From the NCBI GenBank assembly GCA_002634395.1, contig NSJM01000002.1:19294-83293 (forward strand): a stretch of DNA of 64,000 nt, in the 5' to 3' direction. Position 1 is the stretch's first letter, and each line of letters opens with the position of its first letter. The translations under genes and the position numbers were made by a program. The notes below the pieces were generated by a model, which worked only from the letters and a program-made list of their open reading frames with translations, was not told where the DNA came from and did not search any database. This document shows, in pieces, positions 9,114-18,135 of the stretch. Origin of the DNA: Candidatus Methylomirabilis sp. (GTDB lineage Bacteria > Methylomirabilota > Methylomirabilia > Methylomirabilales > Methylomirabilaceae).

Positions 9114-10529
9114 TTAGATGTCGAAGTAGAGGGCGAACTCCCAGGGATGAGGCCGAAGGCGGATCGGATCGACTTCGTTCTTCCGCTTGTAGTCGATCCA
9201 GGTGTCGATGAGATCCGGGGTAAAGACATCGCCCTTCAGCAGGAACTCGTGGTCGGCCTCCAGGGCGTCCAGAACCTCCCCCAGGCTGCCAGGCAACTGC
9301 TTGATGTCTTTCGCCTCCTCCGGCTCAAGCTCGTACAGGTCTTTGTCGACCGGTTGTCCAGGGTCAATCTTCTTCTGGATGCCGTCAATGCCGGCCATGA
9401 GCATCGCGCTGAAGGCCAGGTAGGCGTTGCAACTGGGATCGGGCGTCCGGAATTCGATCCGCTTTGCCCTCTCGCTCTTTGAGTAGAGCGGGATCCTGGC
9501 AGCGGCCGAACGGTTCCGTTGACTGTACACAAGGTTGATCGGCGCCTCATAGCCGGGCACGAGCCGTCGGTACGAATTCGTGGTTGGGGCGATGAAGGCG
9601 CAGAGCGCGGGCGCATGCGCGAGCAATCCACCGATATAGTAGCGAGCCGTCGCGGACAGATCCCCATATCCTCCAAGCTCCCAGAAGGTATTCTTGCCAC
9701 CCTTCCAGAGACTCTGGTGGACGTGCATGCCGGAGCCGTTGTCCTGGAAGATCGGCTTGGGCATGAAGGTGGCCGTCTTGCCGTGCTTGCGAGCGGTGTT
9801 CTTTACGCAATACTTGTACCACATCACCCTGTCCGCCATCTTGGTCAGCGTGTCGAACCGCATGTCGATCTCGCACTGACCGGCCGTCGCGACCTCATGG
9901 TGGTGAACCTCAATCGGAACCCCGACAGACTCCAGCGCCAACACCATCTCCGAGCGGAGGTCATGGAGCTTGTCCATCGGCGGCACGGGGAAATAGCCCT
10001 GCTTGTAGCGAGGCTTGTAGCCCAGATTCGGCTTTTCGTCCTTCCCCGCGTTCCAAAACCCCTCCTCCGAGTCAATGAAGTAGTAGCCGTGCTGGTAGCT
10101 CTGATCGAACCGAACGTCGTCAAAAACGAAGAACTCCAGCTCAGGACCAACGTAGGCGGTATCTGCGAGCGCTGTTGACGTGAGGTACGCCTCGGCCTTT
10201 TGCGCAATATACCGTGGGTCTCGACTGTAGAGCTGCCTTGTAACGGGATCGATGATATTGCAGATCAAGACCAGGGTGGGAACGGCCATAAAGGGATCGA
10301 TGATCGCCGTCGCCGGATCAGGCATCAGGAGCATGTCCGACTCGTGGATCGCCTGGAAGCCTCGGATGGATGATCCATCGAACCCGATCCCGTCCGTGAA
10401 CAGATCTTCCGTCAACTCTCGGCTGGACATGGAAAAGTGCTGCCACAGACCAGGCAGGTCGATGAATCTGAGGTCAACAATCTTCACGCCTCGCTCGTTC
10501 GCCAGCTTGATAACGTCCTTCGGTGTCAT
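9114..10529 (-). CDS. glnA: Glutamine synthetase, type I
   Basis: The enzyme condenses glutamate and ammonia to glutamine with ATP. The start chosen is the ATG at 10529 ([14 protein letters not shown]), with AAGGAGG 12 nt upstream, giving 471 residues. It has the Asp-50 region [10 protein letters not shown], the ATP-binding stretch after [12 protein letters not shown], the glutamate-binding NRSAAARIP and a DLYELEPEE adenylylation site, so it is a GSI-beta enzyme open to control by adenylylation. It lies 85 nt after glnB on the same strand, with no terminator between them, so the PII protein and its target are co-transcribed. Confidence 0.96.
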   Translation of the reverse strand: MTPKDVIKLANERGVKIVDLRFIDLPGLWQHFSMSSRELTEDLFTDGIGFDGSSIRGFQAIHESDMLLMPDPATAIIDPFMAVPTLVLICNIIDPVTRQLYSRDPRYIAQKAEAYLTSTALADTAYVGPELEFFVFDDVRFDQSYQHGYYFIDSEEGFWNAGKDEKPNLGYKPRYKQGYFPVPPMDKLHDLRSEMVLALESVGVPIEVHHHEVATAGQCEIDMRFDTLTKMADRVMWYKYCVKNTARKHGKTATFMPKPIFQDNGSGMHVHQSLWKGGKNTFWELGGYGDLSATARYYIGGLLAHAPALCAFIAPTTNSYRRLVPGYEAPINLVYSQRNRSAAARIPLYSKSERAKRIEFRTPDPSCNAYLAFSAMLMAGIDGIQKKIDPGQPVDKDLYELEPEEAKDIKQLPGSLGEVLDALEADHEFLLKGDVFTPDLIDTWIDYKRKNEVDPIRLRPHPWEFALYFDI

Positions 10530-10614
10530 AGGACTGCCTTTCCTCCTTCTCGGGTCGAACAATTCGCCGTTGAACAGTTCATGCAGCGGTAGAATTCCCC
10601 GTTACCGCGCGCCC

Positions 10615-11001
<387 letters not shown>

Positions 11002-11052
11002 CTACCCCCACTCACGCTGCTACCATCAGCCTTTGTACCCGCCATCCGAACG

Positions 11053-11068
11053 AGCAAGTCGTATGCCA
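11053..11068 (-). promoter_or_regulatory. Sigma-54 (RpoN) promoter of glnB-glnA
   Basis: The minus strand reads TGGCATACGACTTGCT. This fits the -24/-12 consensus TGGCAC-N5-TTGCA/T, with the invariant GG and GC separated by exactly 10 bp. It is about 100 nt upstream of the glnB start and reads toward it. Nitrogen-limited expression through an NtrC-type activator would be expected; no NtrC gene or clear enhancer site is visible. Confidence 0.75.
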
Positions 11069-11142
11069 AGACTTCTAACACCCTCAATCCGTCGCCATCG
11101 TTCTGTTAGCCCGCCAAACCCGTAATCTTGGAAGCTTCCCCG

Positions 11143-11202
11143 TCATTTCTTCACTCTCTCGGTCTCCGGAGCTGTCCAATATTTAGGCAGGTCTTTGCCC
11201 AT
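11143..11202 (-). other. Possible 19-codon ORF between galT and glnB
   Basis: An ATG at 11202, 20 nt after the galT stop and preceded by AAAGAGGTCAG, opens MGKDLPKYWTAPETERVKK followed by TGA. The ribosome-binding site is reasonable but the peptide is not recognised, and it may be chance. The rest of 10954-11221 holds only the sigma-54 promoter. Confidence 0.2.
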
Positions 11203-11221
11203 CTGACCTCTTTTTATGCAG

Positions 11222-12220
11222 CTATAGCCGAGCCTCACGAAGATACCTGGCCGCATCCTCCGGTAGGACAGGGTTGATGTAAAACCCGGTCCCCCACTCA
11301 AACCCTGCAACCTTGACGAGGGTCGGCATAATCTCAATGTGCCAGTGATAATGATCTACCTCGGTCTCCTGGAGCGGCGAACTGTGAATCAGGTAATTGT
11401 AGGGAGGGTTAATGAGAACCTGATCCATTTTGCCAAGAACCTCCTTCAATATCCTGGAACAACTTACCATGCTCTGCTTCTGCGTGTCCTGGAAGAACGG
11501 CTCATGGCTTCTCGGAAGGATCCATGTTTCGAAGGGAAAGCGGGATGCAAAGGGCGCGATGGCGACAAACTCATCATTTTGCGCGATCACCCGGATCTCC
11601 TGCTGCAGTTCCTGGCGGATAATATCGCAGTAGATGCATCGATCCTTGTAATCGAAGTAGGCCTTGGCGCCGTCCACCTCTTCTTGAGCCCGCTTCGGAA
11701 CGATAGGGGTAGCAATAAGCTGAGAATGAGGGTGTTCCAAGGAGGCGCCGGCCTGCTCACCGCGGTTCTTGAAGATCAAGATGTAACGAAACCGGTCGTC
11801 TTTCTTGAGATCGAGTATCCGGTCTCGATAGGCCCACAGGACATCCTCTACCCGTTCCTCCGGCATGGCGGAGAGCACGTCATTGTGGCTGGGGGATTCG
11901 ATGATCACCTCGTGAGCGCCTAACCCGTGCATCTTGTCATAGATCCCGTCACCCGCCCGATCCAGGTCTCCCTCGATCTGGAGCGCGGGGAACTTATTCG
12001 GCACAACACGAAGAGACCATCCTTTACTATTCGGCAGGTTACCGTTCTTGCGATAGGCCATGATCTCTGAGGGTGTTTTATCCTCATTCCCTGGGCAGAA
12101 TGGGCAAAATCCTAACTGCCTCGGAGGCGGAGTAGCGGAAAAGTCCGAGGGACGCTTCCCTCGCTCTGTCGAAATGATGACCCACCGCGATGTGATCGGA
12201 TCCTTGCGGAGTTGCGGCAT
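11222..12220 (-). CDS. galT: Galactose-1-phosphate uridylyltransferase
   Basis: This 332-residue GalT-family enzyme moves UMP between UDP-glucose and galactose-1-phosphate. It opens with PQLRKDPITSRWVIISTERG, has the zinc-site CPFCPGNE, and the nucleophilic histidine motif HPHSQL within SLEHPHSQLIATP. A second half-domain carries HWHIEIMP. In bacteria without galactose metabolism, homologues of this type may act as ADP-glucose or other sugar-nucleotide phosphorylases; the sequence alone does not decide this. It stands alone, 98 nt away from the lipoprotein gene upstream. Confidence 0.85.
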   Translation of the reverse strand: MPQLRKDPITSRWVIISTERGKRPSDFSATPPPRQLGFCPFCPGNEDKTPSEIMAYRKNGNLPNSKGWSLRVVPNKFPALQIEGDLDRAGDGIYDKMHGLGAHEVIIESPSHNDVLSAMPEERVEDVLWAYRDRILDLKKDDRFRYILIFKNRGEQAGASLEHPHSQLIATPIVPKRAQEEVDGAKAYFDYKDRCIYCDIIRQELQQEIRVIAQNDEFVAIAPFASRFPFETWILPRSHEPFFQDTQKQSMVSCSRILKEVLGKMDQVLINPPYNYLIHSSPLQETEVDHYHWHIEIMPTLVKVAGFEWGTGFYINPVLPEDAARYLREARL

Positions 12221-12318
12221 CCGGTTATTTCCCTCCTGATATCCGGAGATACCCTCGCTTGAAAACGCCTAACAGTAAATCACAGACCTGGGAATGTCAA
12301 TGGGTAGGCGCTGAAAAC

Positions 12319-12741
12319 TCACCAGCGGGTAACCACGACACGTGCTCGCAATGCGTTGCTCGTATGACTCTGTTCATCCACTACTACGACTTCTAAGAAC
12401 CTGATCCCCTCGCTCTCCCACTTGAGGCTTGTTTCGACATGCCCGATGGCTAGGCCGTACTTCTCCATTTTCAGGTTTAGGACCTTCGGCGTAAAGGCTG
12501 GTCTGTAGATCCAATCCCGAACCTCAGAGGGAAAGATGCGAGCTTCCACAACGTCGGCGTCAGTGTCCTCAAAATCAAAGGTGACCCTCACCTCTTCTCC
12601 GACCCTCACCTTACCCGGCTCGACCTGGAGATTGGAGATGAGCGGGACACCCGGTCCTACCAAGGTCGGCTTGTTTCGCCAACTTGCACAGGCTGAAAGC
12701 GCCAAGGCCAGGACCCACACCAGCATTATCCGCTTGGCCAC
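12319..12741 (-). CDS. Small lipoprotein of unknown function
   Basis: The likely start is GTG at 12741, giving a 140-residue product. GGAGTGGAG lies just upstream, and this start places a compact signal peptide (AKRIMLVWVLALALSAC) with a lipobox cysteine directly at the N-terminus. An ATG at 12777 in frame would add 12 residues and overlap pxpC. The mature part (RVGEEVRVTFDFEDTDADV) looks like a single beta-sandwich domain. It follows pxpC on the same strand. Family not recognised. Confidence 0.65.
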   Translation of the reverse strand: MAKRIMLVWVLALALSACASWRNKPTLVGPGVPLISNLQVEPGKVRVGEEVRVTFDFEDTDADVVEARIFPSEVRDWIYRPAFTPKVLNLKMEKYGLAIGHVETSLKWESEGIRFLEVVVVDEQSHTSNALRARVVVTRW

Positions 12742-12760
12742 ACTCCACTCCAACGGTCCG

Positions 12761-13870
12761 TCATTGCTCTTCAGCATCCTCGGATTTCCTCTCCACCCCC
12801 TCAAGGCTCACCCGGTACGTCCCCCTTCCTCCTCCCACATCGACTCGATACGATTCGGCTCCAAGGCTTAATCTGTAGCTACCCCGCGCCTCCGGTAGAC
12901 CCTGCCATCCCTGCCGCAATGCGTCAAATCTTCCCTCGTAGGCCCGCAGGGCAGCACACGTCTCGGGCGCGGAGATCTGGCGGAACCGAATCACCTGCCC
13001 AGGCGTAGTCTGGCCCAATCGAAAGATGTCTTCTTGTACGACAACCGCAATCTTTGCGTAGCCACCCGTCGTCTGACGGTCGGCCAACAAGATCATTGGC
13101 TGACCGTCAGACGGCACCTGCACCGCACCCAGCGGGATCGAGTCAGAGATGATATCCGCGCCTGATCGGTGGGTGATCGGCGGCCCCTGGAGCCTGGCGC
13201 CCATCCGATCCATCTGTGGCGTGAGACGATACGATCCGCTCAAGAACGTGTGAATCCCTTCAGGGGTAAACCGGTCCTCTTGCAGCCCGAGGACTACGCG
13301 CACCGTGAGGACCTCACTGATCGGCTCCACCCAGCCCGATGGCAGTCGGCGACCGCTGAGCGCCATCGGCCGTCGCCCAACCGGGTTGATCGGCAGGCAA
13401 TCGCCTTCCCGCAGGGCCCGACCCTGCACACCGCCGAATGCGGCAGGGAGACAGGTAGAGCGGCTCCCGAGTATGACCGGAACATCGATCCCTCCCGCAA
13501 TAGCCAGATAGGCGCGCAGGCCACGCCGGGCACGCTGAAACTCAAGGATCTGGCCGCTTCGGATGCCGATGACTGTCCCGCGCTCAACCGGTTTCCCATC
13601 CACAAGCGGCTGCATGTCCGCCCCGACAATAGCAACGGTCAGGTCGGCGAACGCGCGGAGCGTTGGCCCTTCTGCGGTCGCCTCTAAGCCCGCGAATCCT
13701 TCCTCGTTATCAAGCAAAAGGTTGGCGGTCCGTAATGCGGTTTGATCCATTGCGCCGGACGTCGGCACACCATATCTCTGATACCCGATTCTGCCAAGGT
13801 CCTGGACGGTGGTCAGGAGCCCCGACTTGATGACCTCAAAGGCGTCCACGCTGTTCGCTTTCGTACTCAT
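12761..13870 (-). CDS. pxpC: 5-oxoprolinase subunit C (KipA/AHS2 family)
   Basis: With PxpA and PxpB this protein forms the ATP-dependent 5-oxoprolinase that opens pyroglutamate to glutamate. It has the AHS2 opening IKSGLLTTVQDLGRIGYQ, then GVPTSGAMDQTALRTAN and a C-terminal DRQTTGGYAKIAVV. The ATG at 13870 gives 369 residues; a GTG at 13849 is a shorter alternative. Both overlap the end of pxpB, so translation is coupled. The family name biotin-dependent carboxyltransferase, seen in older annotations, is misleading. Confidence 0.87.
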   Translation of the reverse strand: MSTKANSVDAFEVIKSGLLTTVQDLGRIGYQRYGVPTSGAMDQTALRTANLLLDNEEGFAGLEATAEGPTLRAFADLTVAIVGADMQPLVDGKPVERGTVIGIRSGQILEFQRARRGLRAYLAIAGGIDVPVILGSRSTCLPAAFGGVQGRALREGDCLPINPVGRRPMALSGRRLPSGWVEPISEVLTVRVVLGLQEDRFTPEGIHTFLSGSYRLTPQMDRMGARLQGPPITHRSGADIISDSIPLGAVQVPSDGQPMILLADRQTTGGYAKIAVVVQEDIFRLGQTTPGQVIRFRQISAPETCAALRAYEGRFDALRQGWQGLPEARGSYRLSLGAESYRVDVGGGRGTYRVSLEGVERKSEDAEEQ

Positions 13871-14522
13871 GCGGTTCTCTTTGCACGAATCGGACCTTAT
13901 CTCCCGGAAGGAGCAGTGTCGGCGCCTCGGCGGACGGGTCAAAGAGGCGTATGGACGTCCGGCCTATGATTCGCCAGCCCCCAGGGCTCTCAACGGGATA
14001 GATGCCTGTCTGTCTCCCACCGATCCCTACAGAGCCGGCCGGTACTTTGAGGCGCGGCGTAGAAAGCCGGGGGACTGTAAGTTGTTCCGCGAGGTCGCCA
14101 AGGTAGGGAAATCCAGCCATGAAACCCAGCATATAGACATGATACAGCGGCTCCGAATGGAGACGAACCACCTCATCTCGTGAAAGGCCGCTGTGGCGAG
14201 CAACAAACTCGAGGTCGGGACCGTATTTCCCACCATAGACGGTCGGGATCTCGACTATCCTGGGCGTCTGGTCGTCTTGGTCATCTAATGAATCGTACAG
14301 CGTACCGACCCGCTGCCCCAAGGCGTTACGGTCGATCGTCAGCGGATCGTAGTAGATCGCGAGCGATCGATAGGTTGGCACAGCTTCCAACACCCCCCTT
14401 ACCCTTGCTCGTTCCAACGCCAAGCCCAGCGCCCGGACTTGCCGGTTTACAGCGAGATCGATCGCGTCGCCCAGATCCACTACCAGGCAGCTCTCGCCGC
14501 CGTCAAGACACCTGATCGACAA
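13836..14522 (-). CDS. pxpB: 5-oxoprolinase subunit B (KipI/AHS1 family)
   Basis: The best start is a TTG at 14522, with GGAGGA 8 nt upstream, giving 228 residues. A longer in-frame ATG at 14615 lies deep inside pxpA and adds residues unlike the family. AHS1 landmarks are IPTVYGGKYGPDLEFVA and MLGFMAGFPYLGDL, then PAGSVGIGGRQTGIYP and SPGGWRIIGRT. It overlaps pxpA by 20 nt and pxpC by about 35 nt. In Bacillus the homologue KipI also inhibits a sporulation kinase; the pxpABC order points to the metabolic role here. Confidence 0.87.
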   Translation of the reverse strand: MSIRCLDGGESCLVVDLGDAIDLAVNRQVRALGLALERARVRGVLEAVPTYRSLAIYYDPLTIDRNALGQRVGTLYDSLDDQDDQTPRIVEIPTVYGGKYGPDLEFVARHSGLSRDEVVRLHSEPLYHVYMLGFMAGFPYLGDLAEQLTVPRLSTPRLKVPAGSVGIGGRQTGIYPVESPGGWRIIGRTSIRLFDPSAEAPTLLLPGDKVRFVQREPHEYESEQRGRL

Positions 14523-15288
14523 AGATCTCCTCCAGCGGCAAGGTCTTGATCCCAACCAGCGCCAGTCGCTCTCGAAGCCGCTTCGCAATAGCCGGCGCGC
14601 CGGGGGTATCGCCATGCAGGCAGACAGTATCCACCGTGATGGAGATCATCCGACCGGTGATGGCGCGGACCTTTCCTTCGACCATCAACAGCACCTGATC
14701 AACCACCGCATCGGGATCGGTGAGAAGGGCGCCAGGCGCCGATCGGGAAACCAGGCTCCCATCTTCGTTGTAGGTGCGATCGCCAAACCCTTCCGCCGCC
14801 ACCCTCAGCCCAGCCGCCTGCCCGGCCGACAGCAGCGCAGACTCTGGCGGCCCAACCAGGATCAGGGTGGGGTCAACTTCGACAATCGCCCCTGCAAGAG
14901 CTTCAGATAGCGACCGATCCTGAGCGGCGTCGTGATAGAGGGCGCCGTGCAGTTTGACGTGCTGAAGCTGCATCCGCTCAGCCTTTGCAAAGGCGTAAAG
15001 CGCTCCGATCTGGTAGAGGAGATAGTCCCTCGCTTCTCCCGGCGACAGCTGCATCGGCCGGCGACCGAACCCCAACAGGTCCGGATAGCCCGGATGCGCG
15101 CCGACCCTGACCCTGTGCGTCTTTGCGAGTGCGACGGTCCGTCGCATCACCTGTGGATCGCCACCATGCCATCCGCACGCGATGCTCACCGAGGTCAGAT
15201 ACGGCATCAGCGCTTCGTCGTTGCCCATCGTCCACACGCCAAAGCTCTCGCCGACGTCGCTGCTTAGATCAATCTTCTTCCTGGTCAT
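14503..15288 (-). CDS. pxpA: 5-oxoprolinase subunit A (LamB/YcsF family)
   Basis: The 261-residue protein has the family opening IDLSSDVGESFGVW, then SIACGWHGGDP and HPGYPDLLGFGRR, and AEGFGDRTYNEDGSLVSR in the second half. These histidines and acidic residues form the metal-dependent site. It is the first gene of pxpA-pxpB-pxpC. Pyroglutamate arises spontaneously from glutamine, so this is a damage-repair step. Confidence 0.9.
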   Translation of the reverse strand: MTRKKIDLSSDVGESFGVWTMGNDEALMPYLTSVSIACGWHGGDPQVMRRTVALAKTHRVRVGAHPGYPDLLGFGRRPMQLSPGEARDYLLYQIGALYAFAKAERMQLQHVKLHGALYHDAAQDRSLSEALAGAIVEVDPTLILVGPPESALLSAGQAAGLRVAAEGFGDRTYNEDGSLVSRSAPGALLTDPDAVVDQVLLMVEGKVRAITGRMISITVDTVCLHGDTPGAPAIAKRLRERLALVGIKTLPLEEIFVDQVS

Positions 15289-15470
15289 GGTGTAGTTGGC
15301 TCATAGAGATCAAAAGTAGCATCCTTAGAGCGTACCTGCTCTCCCGTCAGGAAAGTTGACACAGTGTGGATTGTACACTATTGTGGCAATAGCTTGAAGC
15401 TCTTCGTGGAATAAGTGTTTCGGTTGGCGGAAGCGGCGGTTGAAACAGCTCACATGAAAAGGAGACGGTT

Positions 15471-15884
15471 ATGGCTGAGACGATTAAGCGCGTGGATTAC
15501 TTCTACATTGAGACCCCCAACAAGCCGGGAGAGGCGGCGCGTACACTCACCGCAATCAAGGAGGCGGGGCACAACCTGCTGGCCTTCTCCGGGTTTCCCA
15601 AGGGTCGGCGAGCCCAGATGGATTTCATCCCCGCCGATTCGGCAGCCTTTGCGAAATGCGCCAAGAAAGCCGGGTGTACGCTTAGCAAGAAGAAGAGCGG
15701 CTTTCTCATCCAGGGCGAGGACCGCATCGGCGCTGTTGCCGACGTCCTGAGCAAGCTCGCGGATGCGAAGATCAACGTCACCGCCATCACTGCCGTCAGT
15801 GCCGGCGGAAATCGGTACGGCGCCATCCTCTGGGTCAAGGCACCCGACCTCAGGCGGGCCGCAAAAGTCCTCGGTGCCGCCTAA
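15471..15884 (+). CDS. ACT-domain protein
   Basis: This 137-residue protein has two ACT-like halves: VDYFYIETPNKPGEAARTL near the start and IQGEDRIGAVADVLSKLAD from about residue 84. ACT domains bind small ligands, usually amino acids, and regulate enzymes. No enzyme domain is attached and no partner is adjacent, so the ligand is unknown. It is a stand-alone rightward gene with AAAAGGAG upstream and a terminator just after it. Confidence 0.75.
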   Translation: MAETIKRVDYFYIETPNKPGEAARTLTAIKEAGHNLLAFSGFPKGRRAQMDFIPADSAAFAKCAKKAGCTLSKKKSGFLIQGEDRIGAVADVLSKLADAKINVTAITAVSAGGNRYGAILWVKAPDLRRAAKVLGAA

Positions 15885-15914
15885 CGTATTGCCGTGTAAA
15901 GGCGCATAGGCGCC

Positions 15915-15957
15915 CGGCCCTTTGGGGTGAACTTAGCCCTGAAGGGCCGTTGTCTTT
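15915..15957 (+). terminator. Rho-independent terminator after the ACT-domain gene
   Basis: Stem CGGCCCTT / AAGGGCCG (15915-15922 with 15942-15949), followed by TTGTCTTTT, 30 nt downstream of the stop. Confidence 0.7.
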
Positions 15958-16103
15958 TCCATGGTCCCTCGTGGGTCTCGGCCGTAATAGACTGCAAGCT
16001 AAATTAAGGAGCCGCCAAAACGACTGACTTTGATGAAACGAGATAAGCCGAAAGGATTTTGCAGCGTTTTGGGTATGAGACGGTTTAGTTCAATTGTAGC
16101 CGG

Positions 16104-16853
16104 GTGACGCTCAAAAGAATGCACTGGGAAGTTCAGATTACTGGTGATACCAGCGACCTTCGAATGCTGGTTGACTCCCTTGAGACCGGCGACGTCCAGC
16201 TCGGCGAATCCGAGCACGGCTACGTTCTGCGCGCCCTGGAATTCGAGTCGCTGAATTCGGCCGATGCAGTCCGAGATCTGGCCATTGAGATCGTGACAGT
16301 TCTATCGGGATCTGCCCGATTGGCGCTTGGCACCCACCAGTCTCTCAACGTCGGTGCGGTGTACCACGTTCGTCCAGACGGTAAGCGTGACATCACCCTC
16401 TTCGCTGAACCAGGGGTGATTCGCTTACGTGGCATGCCAGTGACGCTTATGCTCACCCGCGCCGACGGAACCACGGAAGCGCACAAATCCGCAGATCCGG
16501 TTGCCCAATGGCTTCCTCTCGCCATGGGGAATCCAGCGGTAGCCCGCGCCCTCCGCCTGCGCAATGTGGACGAACTCGGTTAGACTGATCTTTACCGGTT
16601 GTACGAGGTAATCGAAGGCGACGTCGGGTCACGGATGTATCAGTTCAGTCGGGTGACTCGGGACGAAGTCAAGCGATTCACGCGGACCGCCAACAGCGTT
16701 ACGACGGCAGGCGACCAGGCGCGGCATGGCAAGGAACGGACTGCTCCCCCAGCGAAGCCCATGCCGCTCGCCAGTGCCCGTAACTTAATCGACGGCCTCC
16801 TACGCTCCTGGCTTGCCTGGAAAGCCGTCCAGGATGAACCAAGTAACGTCTAA
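16104..16853 (+). pseudogene. Conserved hypothetical protein interrupted by an in-frame TAG
   Basis: The frame from GTG 16104 runs to a TAG at 16581-16583. It then continues open in the same frame to 16853, reading TDLYRLYEVIEGDVG and later PMPLASARNLIDGLLRSWLAWK. From memory, intact relatives read continuously through this junction with a Trp before the DLYR segment, so TGG to TAG is the likely change. The two pieces would make one protein of about 249 residues of unknown function. It could instead be two separate products, but no ribosome-binding site precedes the second piece. Confidence 0.6.
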
Positions 16854-17169
16854 TATGTCGCTGAAGCTGGTAGGCGTCGCGGAGGGGGTTTCCGCCAGTG
16901 GGCGAGCTAGGGTGGATCCGGACGTGGAGAAGTATTGTCATGTACGGGAGCACCGCACCCGCGGCTCAGCGACGACGTACGGTTAAGGTAGGACGGTAAA
17001 ATGAGCGATGCCTAGCCCCGCGTAGCGCGCTGTCACCACGCCTACTGCATCTCCCTGGAGCAGATCTTCATGATCTTGGTGAGCAGGTCGATGGCGTCGA
17101 ACCGACAGCGCTGAGTGCCTGCATTGGGAAGCTTCTGAGAGTACGGGCCTCCCGTTCCCTCGACTGATC
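16854..17169. other. Stretch without a recognisable gene
   Basis: I see no convincing coding region, repeat or RNA here. Short open frames on both strands do not resemble known families. Together with the broken gene on its left it looks like decaying accessory DNA. Confidence 0.5.
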
Positions 17170-17199
17170 TTGACGGTTGACCTGTTTATAGACTATATT
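17170..17199 (+). promoter_or_regulatory. Promoter of the Phd/ParE-type TA pair
   Basis: TTGACG (17170-17175), an 18-nt spacer and TATATT (17194-17199). The -10 overlaps TATAG-A-CTATA (17187-17197), a 5-bp inverted repeat that could be the antitoxin operator. Confidence 0.5.
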
Positions 17200-17229
17200 T
17201 GGTCATACTCAAGCAATGGAGGTACTATC

Positions 17230-17505
17230 ATGAAACTGTCCAGCCAGATCAAGCCTATCAGTTACCTGAAAGCCCATGCCGCCGAAATCGTAAGGGGTCT
17301 GGGTGACCAGCGCGAGCCACTGGTCATCACGCAGAACGGCGAAGCCAAGGTGGTTATACAAGACATCGAAAGCTACGAGCAAACTCAGGACACGTTGGCT
17401 CTCCTGAAAATCCTGGCGCTCGGAACCCGCCAGATCGAGGAGGGCAAGGTCCAGCCCGCTGAAAATGTGCTCAAACGCCTGCGCGAGCGACGTGGCGCCC
17501 ACTGA
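17230..17505 (+). CDS. Type II antitoxin, Phd/YefM family
   Basis: This 91-residue protein starts with MKLSSQIKPISYLKAHAAEIV. That N-terminal half is the DNA-binding fold of the Phd/YefM family (the segment EPLVITQNGEAKVVIQDIESYEQ is diagnostic). The C-terminal tail would bind and block the toxin encoded next. Its TGA overlaps the toxin ATG (TGATG). The ATG at 17230 is preferred over an upstream in-frame TTG inside the promoter. Confidence 0.85.
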   Translation: MKLSSQIKPISYLKAHAAEIVRGLGDQREPLVITQNGEAKVVIQDIESYEQTQDTLALLKILALGTRQIEEGKVQPAENVLKRLRERRGAH

Positions 17506-17831
17506 TGCCGTTCGCGGTTCTGCTGACTAATGACGCAGCGCGTGATCTCGACGAGATTTATGACTATATCGCCCTGCACGATACGCCTCACAAAGCAGAT
17601 TACGTTTTAGAACAGATTGAGAGGGCTTTCTCCAGACTGTCCGAATCCCCTGAGCGGGGTGCCTATCCGAAAGAACTGTTGTCGCTGGGCATTCGGGAAT
17701 ACCGCGAGGTTTTCATCAAACCCTACCGCATCATTTACCGAGTCATGGGCCATAACGTGTACGTTCTGCTGATTGTTGATGGCCGTCGTGATATGCAGTC
17801 GCTGCTGCAGCGGCGATTGCTGGACGCGTAG
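17505..17831 (+). CDS. Type II toxin, RelE/ParE superfamily
   Basis: The 108-residue protein has the RelE/ParE features LTNDAARDLDEIYDYI near the start, then YREVFIKPYRIIYRVMGHNVYVLLIVDGRRDMQSLL. It overlaps its antitoxin gene by 1 nt. RelE members cut ribosome-bound mRNA while ParE members poison gyrase. The N-terminal DLDEIYDYIA and short C-terminus suggest ParE, but this is not settled by sequence. Confidence 0.85.
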   Translation: MPFAVLLTNDAARDLDEIYDYIALHDTPHKADYVLEQIERAFSRLSESPERGAYPKELLSLGIREYREVFIKPYRIIYRVMGHNVYVLLIVDGRRDMQSLLQRRLLDA

Positions 17832-17913
17832 GTAACCGAGTGGAATAAGTTTCAGGAGGGGAAGAATAGATAAGGCGCACGACATTCAACACGTATCCTT
17901 CTCTGGTGCAGTC

Positions 17914-18123
17914 ATGAAATTACGTGTCGACGGGAAGGAATACCAGATCGACATTGCGACTCAGTCGGAACGTTTGCGCAACGCGACGCAGAAACAGAGG
18001 GAAAACTTTGAGAGATCTCCAGCCGGTTATGGAATCCACTGGCCGGACGTAGATGAGGATTTATCAATTGACGGACTCATCGGCGCGAGGCATACGCCGC
18101 CGTTCGTCATGACCGACGCATAA
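17914..18123 (+). CDS. DUF2442 protein
   Basis: This 69-residue protein ends in SPAGYGIHWPDVDEDLSIDGLIG, the core of the DUF2442 family, small proteins commonly found in TA-like pairs. No DUF4160 partner is adjacent. It sits 82 nt after the ParE-like toxin and convergent to fbp. Function unknown. Confidence 0.65.
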   Translation: MKLRVDGKEYQIDIATQSERLRNATQKQRENFERSPAGYGIHWPDVDEDLSIDGLIGARHTPPFVMTDA

Positions 18124-18135
18124 AAGAGGGGCGGG

